DNA from: Polyangiaceae bacterium
GTDB lineage: Bacteria; Myxococcota_A; Polyangia; Polyangiales; Polyangiaceae
Direction of reading: 5' to 3'
Length of the DNA: 64,000 nt
Assembly: GCA_019637295.1 (NCBI GenBank)
Contig: JAHBVX010000001.1
Coordinates: forward strand, 37,501 to 101,500
The notes beneath the pieces are model-generated. The model searched no databases. It had not been told where the DNA came from and saw only the letters and a program-made list of their open reading frames with translations. Of the stretch, positions 16,999-26,854 are shown in pieces (position 1 is the stretch's first letter; every line of letters begins with the position of its first letter). The position numbers and the translations under genes were made by a program.

Positions 16999-18450
16999 TC
17001 AGGGTGCTGGGGCGGGCACCGGCGGCGGCACCGGCTTCTCGTCGTCCGGCTGGATGCACGACGACAGATCGAAGAACAAGAAGACCAGCGCCTTCTCTTG
17101 GTCCGTGAGCGGGTTGCTGTTGCAGCTGGTGGGCACCGTCGACGCAGAGCCCGAGGACACGTGAATGTCGCTGAACACGCCGCGCCCGCACTGACTCTCC
17201 GGCTCCGCGCCGATGGGGGTGTTGAACGTGAAGTACTTCACGCTCTCCTTGATGCTCCCGGCCGCTGGCTTGTAGATCCAGCGCTGCGCGCCCGGGTTCA
17301 CCGTGGCCACGTCGTGGCGGATCTCCGTCAGGTTGATCTGATCCGTGGTCACCGAGGTGCTCACGAACTGCAGCCACTGCATGAACGCCATCCCCTTCGG
17401 GAAGCCCGTCTCGATGGTGTAAGGGTTGCTGGTTGACGGGCTCTGCCAGTCCGCCAACGCCTGAAACTCGGTGGGACCGTTCTTGAACCAGGTGTAGTGG
17501 AAGTGCGTGGCGAACACGCGACCGCCCAGGTTCAGGTAGTCCCGCATGAAGCCCTTTTGGGCCGCGGACTTGTCGCCGTTGTACTCGTCGCACTCGCAGG
17601 AGAGCAGCGTGATGTCGTACTTCATCAAGTTGCCCAAGCTGTCCCACAGCCCTTGCCAGGCATTCGGCGCGCCGCCACCCTGGACGTCGGCGCCGCCGCG
17701 CCCTCGGAAGATGTGCATGCGGCCGGCGCCGTTCGGGTTGCTGAACTCCGGATCGTCGATGCCGATCTTGCGGAACAGGCAGGGCAGCGGGTCGCAGCCG
17801 CCGGTGACCATCGCCATCTGCGGCATGTCACCTTCGCTCTGGTTCTTGGGTAGCCGCGTGTAGGCGGGATCCGACAGCGCGTTGCTCGTGCACGGATCGA
17901 CGCTCGGCAACGTGACCATGCGCCGCCACTTGCCGATCTGGACCACGAGCGGGATGTTCGCGCCGGCGGGCACGTTCTCCAGCGTGAACTTGCCCTCGTG
18001 GTCGCTCAGGGTGGTGCGAACCGTGTTCTTGATGCTGGCGTTACACTTGTCGCAGCTCGCGCCCAGTGTGATCGGGTCGAGCGGCTCGTCGCGAAACAGT
18101 GGGATGTAGACGATGGCGTTGTACAGCGGCAGGGTGCCGTTCGGCGCGTAGACGGTGCCACTGATGGTCGTCGTGCCGCCGCCGCTGCAGCTCGGGATGT
18201 CGCACTGCAGCCCCTTGCAGGGCGGCGTGGCCTCCACGTTCACGTCGATGATGATGCCGCCCTCGTTGCCTCCGCTGGCGGCGGCGTTCCCCGTGCCTCC
18301 GAGGCTCGAGTCACCGCCGCTCGTGGCGCCAAAGCCGCCGCCGCCCGCGGTGCCGCCTCCGGCGCTGCTGCACGCCGGACTGCCGAAGCCCGCGACCAGC
18401 CCGATGAGACCCCCTCCGACCAGCGCCGCGGTGACCTTGCTGTGCATCAT
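16999..18450 (-). CDS. Lipoprotein with carboxypeptidase-regulatory-like domain
   Basis: A 483-residue lipoprotein. A signal sequence ending 'FGSPAC' is followed by a Gly-rich linker (residues 30-65) and a Cys-paired segment. A transthyretin-like/carboxypeptidase-regulatory fold follows at about 90-175 ('ISGTVYAPNGTLPLYNAIV', 'TTLSDHEGKFTLENVPAG'). The larger C-terminal domain has conserved Cys and aromatic residues and may be an alpha/beta (ThuA- or flavodoxin-like) domain ('DITLLSCECDEYNG', 'RVFATHFHYTWFKNG'). A GGAGG ribosome-binding site lies 5 nt before ATG 18450, so this gene uses a normal leader, unlike many neighbours. Surface-layer or substrate-binding roles are possible. Confidence 0.82.
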   Translation of the reverse strand: MMHSKVTAALVGGGLIGLVAGFGSPACSSAGGGTAGGGGFGATSGGDSSLGGTGNAAASGGNEGGIIIDVNVEATPPCKGLQCDIPSCSGGGTTTISGTVYAPNGTLPLYNAIVYIPLFRDEPLDPITLGASCDKCNASIKNTVRTTLSDHEGKFTLENVPAGANIPLVVQIGKWRRMVTLPSVDPCTSNALSDPAYTRLPKNQSEGDMPQMAMVTGGCDPLPCLFRKIGIDDPEFSNPNGAGRMHIFRGRGGADVQGGGAPNAWQGLWDSLGNLMKYDITLLSCECDEYNGDKSAAQKGFMRDYLNLGGRVFATHFHYTWFKNGPTEFQALADWQSPSTSNPYTIETGFPKGMAFMQWLQFVSTSVTTDQINLTEIRHDVATVNPGAQRWIYKPAAGSIKESVKYFTFNTPIGAEPESQCGRGVFSDIHVSSGSASTVPTSCNSNPLTDQEKALVFLFFDLSSCIQPDDEKPVPPPVPAPAP

Positions 18451-18512
18451 GCAACCTCCACAGCTACCGAGGGTAGCACGATTCGGGCCGACTTCTGCGC
18501 CGCGCCGAGGAC

Positions 18513-18959
18513 CTAGACATCCGTATCGGTCTCGGCGCTGCCCCCCAGCGCCTCGAGGTTCGCCCGCAGCGCGCCCTCGATGGCGACTTTATGCTGGGTT
18601 CGATAGTCGATGAGCACGACGACGGAGCTACCAGCGGCGCAAATCTGCTCCGGCGCGCCGGCGGCGACCTCGTACTCCAGCGTCAGACTCGTCGTGCCAA
18701 CTCGTGCCACGCGGGTGCCAACGCGGATGCGGGCGGGGTACACGATGGGACGCCGGAAGTCGCACTGGATCGAAGCCAGGATCGGGCCGGGCCCCCCAGC
18801 GCTGCGGGCTCCCAGCCCCACGCGCGCAAACAGCTCGATGCGCGCGGACTCGAGCCAGGTGAAGTAGCGCGCGTTGTTGACGTGTCCGAGCGCGTCCATC
18901 TCCCCCCAGTGCAGCGGAAACTCCACGACGACGGGGTACTCAGCGAGCAGGCTGGCCAT
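18513..18959 (-). CDS. Acyl-CoA thioesterase, 4HBT hotdog family
   Basis: A 148-residue single-hotdog protein that should hydrolyse acyl-CoA thioesters in the cytosol. The FadM/YbgC-type signature is clear: 'EMDALGHVNNARYFTWLESA' contains the catalytic Asp and the G-H-V-N-N helix start. ATG 18959 is preferred over the longer frame to 19010 because TATGGT ends 8 nt upstream and homology starts at the first strand. It is divergent from the tyrosine-degradation operon, 106 bp away. Confidence 0.88.
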   Translation of the reverse strand: MASLLAEYPVVVEFPLHWGEMDALGHVNNARYFTWLESARIELFARVGLGARSAGGPGPILASIQCDFRRPIVYPARIRVGTRVARVGTTSLTLEYEVAAGAPEQICAAGSSVVVLIDYRTQHKVAIEGALRANLEALGGSAETDTDV

Positions 18960-19065
18960 CCCCTTCGACCATAGCAGCCCATCTCTCGGGTCCCGAACCC
19001 TTGAACGCACGCCACTCCCTCGCTAGGACAGTGGGCCCGGGCGCTCTCCGGGGCGAGGCAACAGC

Positions 19066-20039
<974 letters not shown>

Positions 20040-20043
<4 letters not shown>

Positions 20044-20684
20044 AGCTGTGGGCCTACTGGCGCTCGAGTTGCTCCTGGCGCGTGCGTCTCGCGCTCGAGC
20101 TCAAGGGGCTGGCGTACGAGGCCATCCCCGTACACCTGATCCGCGAGGGCGGGGAGCAACACGCGGAGAGCTTTGCGCGCCAGAGTCCGCTGCGGCAGGT
20201 CCCGGTGCTCGAGGTCGAGCACGCTGGTCGCACCGCGCTGCTCACTCAGTCCGTCGCGATCCTGGAGTACTTGGAGGAAGCGCACCCCGAGCCCGCGCTG
20301 CTGCCCCGGAGTCCAATCGATCGGGCGCACGTGCGCAGCATGGTCGAGTGCGTAAACTCGGGGATCCAGCCGCTGCAGAACCTGCACGTCCTGCAGCGGA
20401 TCGAGCAACTCGGACAGGACAAGAAGGCGTGGGCCCTGCACTTCCTCGAGCGCGGCTTGACCGCCCTGGAGGCGCTCGCCGCGCGCAGCGCGGGCACGTA
20501 CCTGGCCGGCGAGCAGGTGACGCTCGCGGACGTGTGCTCCATCCCGCAGCTGTACAACGCCCGGCGCTTCGGCTTGGACCTGGCTCGGTACCCGACGTTG
20601 GTCGCCGCCGAGCGCGTGTGTGAGTCCCTCGCACCGTTCCAGCGCGCCCACGCCGACGCGCAACCCGACGCAGAGAGGAGCTGA
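20040..20684 (+). CDS. maiA: Maleylacetoacetate isomerase (zeta-class GST)
   Basis: A 214-residue glutathione transferase of the zeta class that isomerises maleylacetoacetate to fumarylacetoacetate. The N-terminal active-site motif 'YWRSSCSWRVRLAL' matches the zeta-class S-S-C-x-W-R-V-R-I-A-L signature. The glutathione-binding 'QVPVLE' and 'LTQSVAILEYLEE' follow. The C-terminal helical domain contains 'VTLADVCSIPQLYNARRF'. Start GTG 20040 overlaps the previous TGA by 4 bp. Its stop is 6 bp from hppD. Confidence 0.95.
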
Positions 20685-20690
20685 GACGAG

Positions 20691-21845
20691 ATGAGCAAGG
20701 TCGAGCCGCTCGGGATCCGCCGAGTCGAAGCCATTCACTATTACGTTCGCGATCTCGACCGTAGCCGGGCGTTCTACGTCGACCGGCTGGATTTCGCTGA
20801 GCTCGGTCAGAGCGCGCCCGAGTTGACCGAGGGCGGCAGGCAGCGATCCCTCGCGTTTCAGGCTGGCGAGTGCACCATCATCTGCTCCATGCCGGTAGGC
20901 GAAGGCGGGCGCGCACACCGCTATCTGCGGAAGCACCCGGATGGCATTGGCACCGTGGTGTTCGAGGTGGCGGACATCGAGCGCACCTTCGCGCTGCTCG
21001 ACGGTCGCGAGGGCACCCCCATCAGCGACATCGAGACGCACACGCAAGGAGGGGGTTGGCTGAAGACCTTCAGCATCACCACGCCCTTCGGAGACACCAC
21101 GTTCCGCTTCGTTCAGCGCGATGGCTACCGGCCCCTGTTTCCCGGGTTCGAGGCGTACCCCACGCCCCGAGGCGGGCGGAACGGGTTCGGGTTCACCGGC
21201 TTCGATCACCTGACCAGCAACTTCCAGACCATGGCGCCTGCGTTGCTCTGGATGGAGCACGTCATGGGCTTTCAGCGCTACTGGGACGTCGAGTTCCACA
21301 CCGACGACGTCGCGAGCGTGAAGCAAGACCACGGCTCTGGGCTCAAGAGTGTGGTCATGTGGGACCCCACGAGCGGCACGAAGTTCGCCAACAACGAGCC
21401 GTACCGGCCGTTCTTCAAGGCCAGCCAGATCAACATCTTCAACGAAGACCATCGTGGCGACGGTGTGCAGCACGTCGCCATCAACGTGACGGACATCATC
21501 GGAGCGGTGCGCGGGCTGCGCGCGCGCGGAGTCGAGTTCATGCCCACGCCGGGGGCCTACTACGACGCGCTTCCCGAGCGGCTGAAGCGCATCGGCGTCG
21601 ACCGCGTCGACGAGGACATCAGCGTCCTTCGGGATCTCGAAATCCTGGTGGATGGCGAGAAGAATCGGGCGTACTTGCTGCAGATCTTCCTGAAGGACTC
21701 GGCGGGCCTGTATCAGGATCCGGCGGCGGGCCCCTTCTTCTACGAGATCATCCAACGAAAAGGGGATCAAGGCTTCGGCGCGGGCAACTTTCGCGCGCTG
21801 TTCGAGAGCATCGAGCGGCAGCAGAAGTCCGAAGGACGGAGCTGA
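20691..21845 (+). CDS. hppD: 4-hydroxyphenylpyruvate dioxygenase
   Basis: A 384-residue Fe(II) dioxygenase that converts 4-hydroxyphenylpyruvate to homogentisate. Two vicinal-oxygen-chelate halves are visible. The iron ligands are His in 'FDHLT' (about residue 172), His in 'QHVAINVTD' (about 260) and Glu in 'FFYEIIQRKG' (about 350). The C-terminal helix 'FGAGNFRALFESIE' that closes the active site is intact. A GAGG-like ribosome-binding site ('gagaggagctgag') precedes ATG 20691. The stop overlaps the hmgA start (TGATG). Confidence 0.96.
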   Translation: MSKVEPLGIRRVEAIHYYVRDLDRSRAFYVDRLDFAELGQSAPELTEGGRQRSLAFQAGECTIICSMPVGEGGRAHRYLRKHPDGIGTVVFEVADIERTFALLDGREGTPISDIETHTQGGGWLKTFSITTPFGDTTFRFVQRDGYRPLFPGFEAYPTPRGGRNGFGFTGFDHLTSNFQTMAPALLWMEHVMGFQRYWDVEFHTDDVASVKQDHGSGLKSVVMWDPTSGTKFANNEPYRPFFKASQINIFNEDHRGDGVQHVAINVTDIIGAVRGLRARGVEFMPTPGAYYDALPERLKRIGVDRVDEDISVLRDLEILVDGEKNRAYLLQIFLKDSAGLYQDPAAGPFFYEIIQRKGDQGFGAGNFRALFESIERQQKSEGRS

Positions 21846-23005
21846 TGTTCGAGCGGCGCGTTCACGGCGAGGTCCCCAAGAAGCACCACACCACGTTGCG
21901 CGACGCCGAGGGCAGGTTGCGCTGGGAGGAGTGCATCACGCGGGACGGCTTCGACGGGCCCTACACCATCGCCTATCACGCGCATCGGCCACACCAGGCC
22001 GCGCGGAGCGACGCGCAGCACGGCTGGCGCGTGCCAGTGCCCGGAGCGCCTCCGCCGATCGCGAAGCGTCACTACAAGAGCTTCGAGTTGCCGCGTCCCG
22101 GCGGCCCGGCCATCGACGCGCGCGTGCCCCTGCTCTTCAACCGAGACGTCGTGTGCGGGGTGCTGCATCCCAGCGTCGACGACCCGGTGTACTTCAGCAA
22201 CGGGGACGCGGACGACCTGTTCTACGTGTTCGAAGGTGGAGGGACGCTGCGTTCGGCCTTCGGGGATGTGCGCTTCGAGCGGGACGACTACGTGTACGTG
22301 CCGCGCGGTACCCTCCATCGCTTCCTGCTCGATCCGGGCGCGTCCCAGTACTGGCTGAGCCTGGAGTGCCTGGGCGGGATGGGCCTACCGAAGCAGTGGC
22401 GCAACGACGTCGGACAGCTGCGCATGGACGCGCCCTATTGTCACCGCGACTTTCGCACGCCGCTGTTCGAAGGTCCTCGCGAGGAGGGTATCCGCGACGT
22501 GGTGGTCAAGAAGAACGGGACCTTCCATGGCTTCCGCTACGACACGCCGCCCCTCGACCTCGTCGGCTGGGATGGCACCGTCTATCCGTGGGTGTTCCCC
22601 ATCCTGGCGTTTCAACCTCGCGCCGGCCTCGTGCACTTGCCACCCACTTGGCACGGCACCTTCGCGGCGCGGGGGGCACTCATCTGCAGCTTCGTTCCTC
22701 GCGTGGTCGACTTTCACCCGGACGCCATCCCGTGTCCGTATCCGCACTCGAGCGTGGACGTGGACGAGATCCTCTTCTATTGCCGCGGCAACTTCACGTC
22801 CCGCAAAGGCGTGGGTCCCGGGAGTGTCTCGTTTCACCCGGCGGGGATCCCGCATGGCCCACATCCCGGGGCCTACGAGGCGAGCGTGGGCGCGACGCGC
22901 ACCGACGAGCTGGCGGTGATGCTCGACTGCTACGAGCCACTGGAGGTCACCCCCGCCGCCGCGAGCGTGGAAGACCTCGGCTACCACGACTCGTTCGTCG
23001 CCTGA
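21845..23005 (+). CDS. hmgA: Homogentisate 1,2-dioxygenase
   Basis: A 386-residue cupin that opens the homogentisate ring to maleylacetoacetate. Iron-site regions are 'PHSSVDVDEILFYCRGNF' (His and Glu) and 'GIPHGPHPGAYEAS' (second His cluster). It is shorter than the ~440-residue human-type enzyme and belongs to the compact bacterial type. The ATG overlaps the hppD TGA by one base, so the four-gene unit is fully coupled. It ends 2 bp from the convergent flavoenzyme gene, leaving no room for a conventional terminator between them. Confidence 0.94.
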   Translation: MFERRVHGEVPKKHHTTLRDAEGRLRWEECITRDGFDGPYTIAYHAHRPHQAARSDAQHGWRVPVPGAPPPIAKRHYKSFELPRPGGPAIDARVPLLFNRDVVCGVLHPSVDDPVYFSNGDADDLFYVFEGGGTLRSAFGDVRFERDDYVYVPRGTLHRFLLDPGASQYWLSLECLGGMGLPKQWRNDVGQLRMDAPYCHRDFRTPLFEGPREEGIRDVVVKKNGTFHGFRYDTPPLDLVGWDGTVYPWVFPILAFQPRAGLVHLPPTWHGTFAARGALICSFVPRVVDFHPDAIPCPYPHSSVDVDEILFYCRGNFTSRKGVGPGSVSFHPAGIPHGPHPGAYEASVGATRTDELAVMLDCYEPLEVTPAAASVEDLGYHDSFVA

Positions 23006-23007
23006 CG

Positions 23008-24438
23008 TCAGCACGCACCGTGGCCGCGCGACGCGTCGGGAAAGATCTTGCCCGGGTTGAGGAGGCCGACCGGATCGAATACGCGCTTCAGCTCGCGCTG
23101 CAGCGCGATCAGCTCCGCGGACTGCTCGAGCTCGAGGTAGGGGGCCTTGAGCAGTCCGATGCCGTGCTCGCCGCTGAGGGTGCCGCCTAGGGCTAGTACA
23201 TCGCGGAACAGGCGCTCGATCGCCAGGCTCACCCGGGGCACGTCGTCCTCGTCGTCCCACAGGAAATTCACGTGCAGGTTGCCGTCCCCGGCGTGGCCAT
23301 AGGTGAGCGTACGCACGCCGGTGTCCTCGCTGATGCGAGCGACTCGTGACAACAGGTCCGGGATCAGCTGGCGCGGTACGACCACGTCTTCCGCGAGCTT
23401 GTTCTTGGCCTTCTTGCGCACCGCGTGGCTCATCTCGCGGCGTGCGCTCCAGAGCTTCTCGCGCTGGCTCGCCTCCTGAGCCACCAGGACGGAGAGCGCC
23501 GTGGGGCAGGCGTCGGCCACCCGCTCGGCTTGGCGCTCGCAGTCCGCCTCCGTGCCGTCCACCTCGACGAGCAGCAGGGCTCCGGCGCGTGGGTCGATCT
23601 CGTTGCCCGCCTCGCGCATGACCTCGAGGGTCGACGCGTCGAGCAGCTCGATGCACCGCGGCAGCAGGCTCGCCGCCGCCATGGCGCCTACGGCCCGCGC
23701 CGAGTCGTCCGCCGTCGGGAACAAGATGAGCAGCGTCATGACGCACTCGGGCTTGGGCAAGAGCGCCAGCACCACGTCACCGAACACCGCCAGGGTGCCC
23801 TCGCTGCCCACCAGCAGCCCTCGAACGTCATACCCCGTCACGCCCTTGCGCGTGCGGCAGCCCGTTTGGAGGCGCGCACCGCCGATCAGGAACGCCTCCA
23901 AGCCGAGCACGTACTTGCCCGTCACCCCGTACTTGTACGCCCGCGGACCGCCGGCGTTCTCCGCCACGTTGCCGCCGATCGCGCAGCCCGTCAGGCTGTT
24001 CGGATCCGGCGGATAGAACAGCCCCTCGCGCTCCACCGCGGCGTGCAGATCCGCCAGCACCACACCGGACTCCACCACGGCGACGCCTGCGCGTGGATCG
24101 ATGTCCTTGATCTGGTTCATGCCCTCCACCGACAGCAGGATCCCTCCAGCGACGGGCACCGCGCCCCCGGTGCGGCCGGTGCCACCGGCGCGAGGGGTGA
24201 TGGGCACCTCCGTGTCCCGCGCGACCGCGAGGGCAGCCATGATGTCGTCGGCGGAGCGAGCGAGCACTACCGCGTCCGGCGTGCGGGGAGCGGCCTCGGA
24301 CTCGTCACGCCCGAAGCGCTCGCACGCGTCCGGGTCGGTCAAGACCTTGCTCGGTCCCAAGACTCGCGAGAGTCGCTGCCGCGCGAGCTCGACTCGGGCG
24401 GGAGCTGGCCCCGGGACCTGCGCGCGACTCAGCAACAT
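23008..24438 (-). CDS. FAD-binding oxidase of the GlcD/lactate dehydrogenase family
   Basis: A 476-residue FAD-linked oxidoreductase. The N-terminal PCMH FAD-binding domain has 'ITPRAGGTGRTGGAVP', 'GCAIGGNVAENAGGPRAYKY' and 'GLLVGSEGTLAVF'. The C-terminal cap domain has 'TYGHAGDGNLHVNF' (catalytic/metal His) and 'GTLSGEHGIGLLK', typical of D-2-hydroxyacid (glycolate, D-lactate) dehydrogenases. The substrate cannot be fixed. The open frame runs far upstream into the next gene, but ATG 24438 fits family homology and TATGAG ends 6 nt before it. No GlcE/GlcF partner is adjacent, so it may use a soluble acceptor. Confidence 0.9.
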   Translation of the reverse strand: MLLSRAQVPGPAPARVELARQRLSRVLGPSKVLTDPDACERFGRDESEAAPRTPDAVVLARSADDIMAALAVARDTEVPITPRAGGTGRTGGAVPVAGGILLSVEGMNQIKDIDPRAGVAVVESGVVLADLHAAVEREGLFYPPDPNSLTGCAIGGNVAENAGGPRAYKYGVTGKYVLGLEAFLIGGARLQTGCRTRKGVTGYDVRGLLVGSEGTLAVFGDVVLALLPKPECVMTLLILFPTADDSARAVGAMAAASLLPRCIELLDASTLEVMREAGNEIDPRAGALLLVEVDGTEADCERQAERVADACPTALSVLVAQEASQREKLWSARREMSHAVRKKAKNKLAEDVVVPRQLIPDLLSRVARISEDTGVRTLTYGHAGDGNLHVNFLWDDEDDVPRVSLAIERLFRDVLALGGTLSGEHGIGLLKAPYLELEQSAELIALQRELKRVFDPVGLLNPGKIFPDASRGHGAC

Positions 24439-24478
24439 CGAGCGCTCATAGCGCGTGTCGCGCCGCGCTGCACCTCGC

Positions 24479-25903
24479 TCAAGTTCCGCCGGGACAGCAG
24501 ACCGAACCGCAGCAGTCCCACGTGCAGCTCTGGCCGCTGCAGTCGCCCGGCCCCGGCACGCACAGCCCCGACACGCAGCTCGACCCGACGCCCACGCAGG
24601 GGCAGTCGAGCGGGCACGTGGTGCAGTTCTCCGTCGCCTGCGAGCAGGTACCGTCGCTGCAGCCGACGCACTGGCCGGACGAGCTACACGCGAGCGGCGG
24701 CGCGCAGCTACCGCAGCTACCGCCGCAGCCGTCCGTGCCGCACTGCTTGCCGCCGCACTGCTTCGTGCAGCAGGCCCCGTTGTGGCACACCTGGTTCGCC
24801 GCACAGGGGCAGTCCAGAGCACACGTCGCGCAGGTCTCCGAGGTGTCGCAGACGCTGTTGCCGCAGGTCGAGCTGCTTACGCAGTTGCCGCTCTGGCAGA
24901 CCTGACCGCTCGCGCAGGTGCCGCAGCTGCCGCCGCAGCCATTGGGGCCACACTGCTTGCCGCTGCACTGCGGGGCGCAGCACGCGCCCGAGCCGGTGCA
25001 GGTCTGGCCACCGGGGCAGGGGCAGTCCGCCGCGCAGTTCTGGCAGTTCTCGCCCGCTTGGCAGGCGCTGTTGCCACACACGTTGTCGAGCACGCAAGCG
25101 CCCGCGCTGCACGAGCTGCCCGACCCGCAGGTGCCGCAGCTGCCGCCACAGCCGTCCGCCCCACACTGCCTCCCGGCGCAGTCGGGCGTGCAGCACGCGG
25201 AGCCGAAGCAGGTCTTGCCGCCCGTGCACGCGCAGTCTGCGGCGCACGAGTTGCAGTTCTCGCCCTTGTTGGACTCGCACTGGCCATTGCCACAGTTCGG
25301 CGCGGCGATGCAGCTGCCGCTGTCACACTGCGCGCCCGCGCCGCAGCTCCCGCAGTTGCCGCCGCAGCCGTCCGGGCCGCAGTCCTTGCCCGAGCACTGT
25401 GGCGCACAGCACGCTGCGCTGAGACACGCTCCGCCGCCGCAGTCGCAGTCGGTGGGGCAGCTGTCACAGTTCTCGTTGGGGTCGCACTGCTTGTCACCGC
25501 AGCTGGCCTGGACCTGGCACACGTTGCCGACACACGCGGAACCCGACGCGCAGCCACCGCAGTCGAGGGCGTAGCCGCAGCCGTCATTGGTGGTGCCGCA
25601 CTCGATCTCGAGATCGACGCAAGACGACGAGATGCAGCCCGTACCGCAGCGGTTGGGGCCGCCGCCGCCGCACGCTCCCGTCGAGCACGAGCCGCACTCG
25701 AGGATGCCGCCGCAGCCGTCGTTCACCTTGCCGCACTCGGCGCTCGCGGCGGCGCAGGTCGTCGGTACGCAGGCGCCCGAGTCGGTCGTCGCGTCCACGC
25801 CGGCGTCCTGCCCGGCCGAGGTCGAGCTGAACTCGTTCCCTCCGCAACCGGCCGCACCGAGCACACAGACCACGAGCCAGACCCAAGCCGCCAAGCAACG
25901 CAT
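24479..25903 (-). CDS. Cys-rich tandem-repeat lipoprotein
   Basis: A 474-residue lipoprotein. The signal 'VVCVLGAAGC' is followed by an Asp/Ser/Thr linker and then repeated Cys modules to the end. A unit of about 65-70 residues recurs roughly four times. Each unit has 'CGNxxC...E.C..C..DC.C', then 'ACC.P.CSGKQCG', and ends 'DGCGGSCGTC'. All Cys are probably in disulfides, giving a rigid rod exposed at the cell surface. No catalytic motif is seen. TAAGCT ends 7 nt before ATG 25903, so the mRNA may be leaderless. The short C-D-C module recurs in the 43485-45248 gene. Confidence 0.85.
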   Translation of the reverse strand: MRCLAAWVWLVVCVLGAAGCGGNEFSSTSAGQDAGVDATTDSGACVPTTCAAASAECGKVNDGCGGILECGSCSTGACGGGGPNRCGTGCISSSCVDLEIECGTTNDGCGYALDCGGCASGSACVGNVCQVQASCGDKQCDPNENCDSCPTDCDCGGGACLSAACCAPQCSGKDCGPDGCGGNCGSCGAGAQCDSGSCIAAPNCGNGQCESNKGENCNSCAADCACTGGKTCFGSACCTPDCAGRQCGADGCGGSCGTCGSGSSCSAGACVLDNVCGNSACQAGENCQNCAADCPCPGGQTCTGSGACCAPQCSGKQCGPNGCGGSCGTCASGQVCQSGNCVSSSTCGNSVCDTSETCATCALDCPCAANQVCHNGACCTKQCGGKQCGTDGCGGSCGSCAPPLACSSSGQCVGCSDGTCSQATENCTTCPLDCPCVGVGSSCVSGLCVPGPGDCSGQSCTWDCCGSVCCPGGT

Positions 25904-25987
25904 CCGCGCAAGCTTAGCGGCGGTCGCACCCGCTGTCCAAAGGGCGGCACGCGGCCGTGCCCGCGTCGGACCGGCACCAAGCCCCAG

Positions 25988-26854
25988 CTAGCGCCAGCTG
26001 ACCGGCTGATCCCGCAGCCAAGTTCGCTGGCGTCGCGCGAAAATGCGAGTGGCGCGGATCACCGTCTCTAGCAGCGCGTCGAGGTCGATGGGCTCTCCCG
26101 AGAGCCACGCGTCGCGGAGCTGACGGTAGCCGACCGAGAGCATCGGTCTCGAGTCGCCAAACCCCGCGGTCAACAGGGTTTGGACCTCATCGAGCCAGCC
26201 CGCATCGAACATGGCGCGGGCACGGGCGGCGATCCGCCGATCGAGCTCCTCGGGTGAGCGACGCACGCCGATCAGCTCGTGCTCGTAGCGAGGTGCTCGA
26301 AAGCCGTGCTCGGCGTGCCAGTCGGTCTGCGACTTGCCGGACAGCTCGAACACCTCCAGCGCGCGACTCACCCGCAGGACATCGTTCGGGCTGAGGCGCG
26401 ACGCGCTCTTCGGATCCACCGCGGCGAGCTCGGCGTGCAGCGCGGCAGCACCGAGCCGCTCCTCGAGCGCGCGATGGCGTGCTCGCACGGCCTCGTCTGC
26501 CGGCGGAGCGCCCGACAGTCCGAACAAGAGCGCCTTGATCCACAAGAACGTGCCACCGCAAACGACAGGACGCTTGCCACGTTGCCGAACGTCTGCGATG
26601 GCCTGGTCGGCGAGGGCAGCGAAGCGGGCCGCGTCCAGCCGCTCGGACGGGTCGGCGATGTCGATCAGGTGGTGGGGCACGCGAGCGCGCTCCTGCGGGG
26701 AAGGCTTGCCGCTGCCAATGTCGAACCGGCGGTAGATTTGCACGCTGTCTGCGCTGACGATCTCGCCGTCGTTCTCCGCGCACCACTCTAGCGCGAGCTC
26801 TGTCTTGCCGCTGGCCGTCGGACCCACGACGACGAGGAGCCGCTCCGCGGTCAT
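25988..26854 (-). CDS. miaA: tRNA dimethylallyltransferase MiaA
   Basis: A 288-residue enzyme that adds dimethylallyl to A37 of tRNAs reading UNN codons. The P-loop 'GPTASGKT' is at residues 11-18. 'SADSVQIYRRFDIGSGKPS' holds the catalytic Asp region, and 'MLSVGYRQL' and 'FARRQRTWLR' are the tRNA-binding signatures. The ATG overlaps the mutL stop (TGATG), so translation is coupled. The mutL-miaA order is the one known from many bacteria. Confidence 0.96.
   Translation of the reverse strand: MTAERLLVVVGPTASGKTELALEWCAENDGEIVSADSVQIYRRFDIGSGKPSPQERARVPHHLIDIADPSERLDAARFAALADQAIADVRQRGKRPVVCGGTFLWIKALLFGLSGAPPADEAVRARHRALEERLGAAALHAELAAVDPKSASRLSPNDVLRVSRALEVFELSGKSQTDWHAEHGFRAPRYEHELIGVRRSPEELDRRIAARARAMFDAGWLDEVQTLLTAGFGDSRPMLSVGYRQLRDAWLSGEPIDLDALLETVIRATRIFARRQRTWLRDQPVSWR

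Noticed and set aside
23425-25422. 665-codon + frame over the flavoenzyme and the Cys-rich lipoprotein
   Set aside because: It crosses two genes on the other strand and turns into Arg/Ser/Pro-rich low complexity; it is the shadow of the Cys repeats.
24479-25903. Repeats that might be a CRISPR or satellite array
   Set aside because: Units of about 200 bp diverge at the DNA level and keep the Cys pattern at the protein level, so they are protein repeats.
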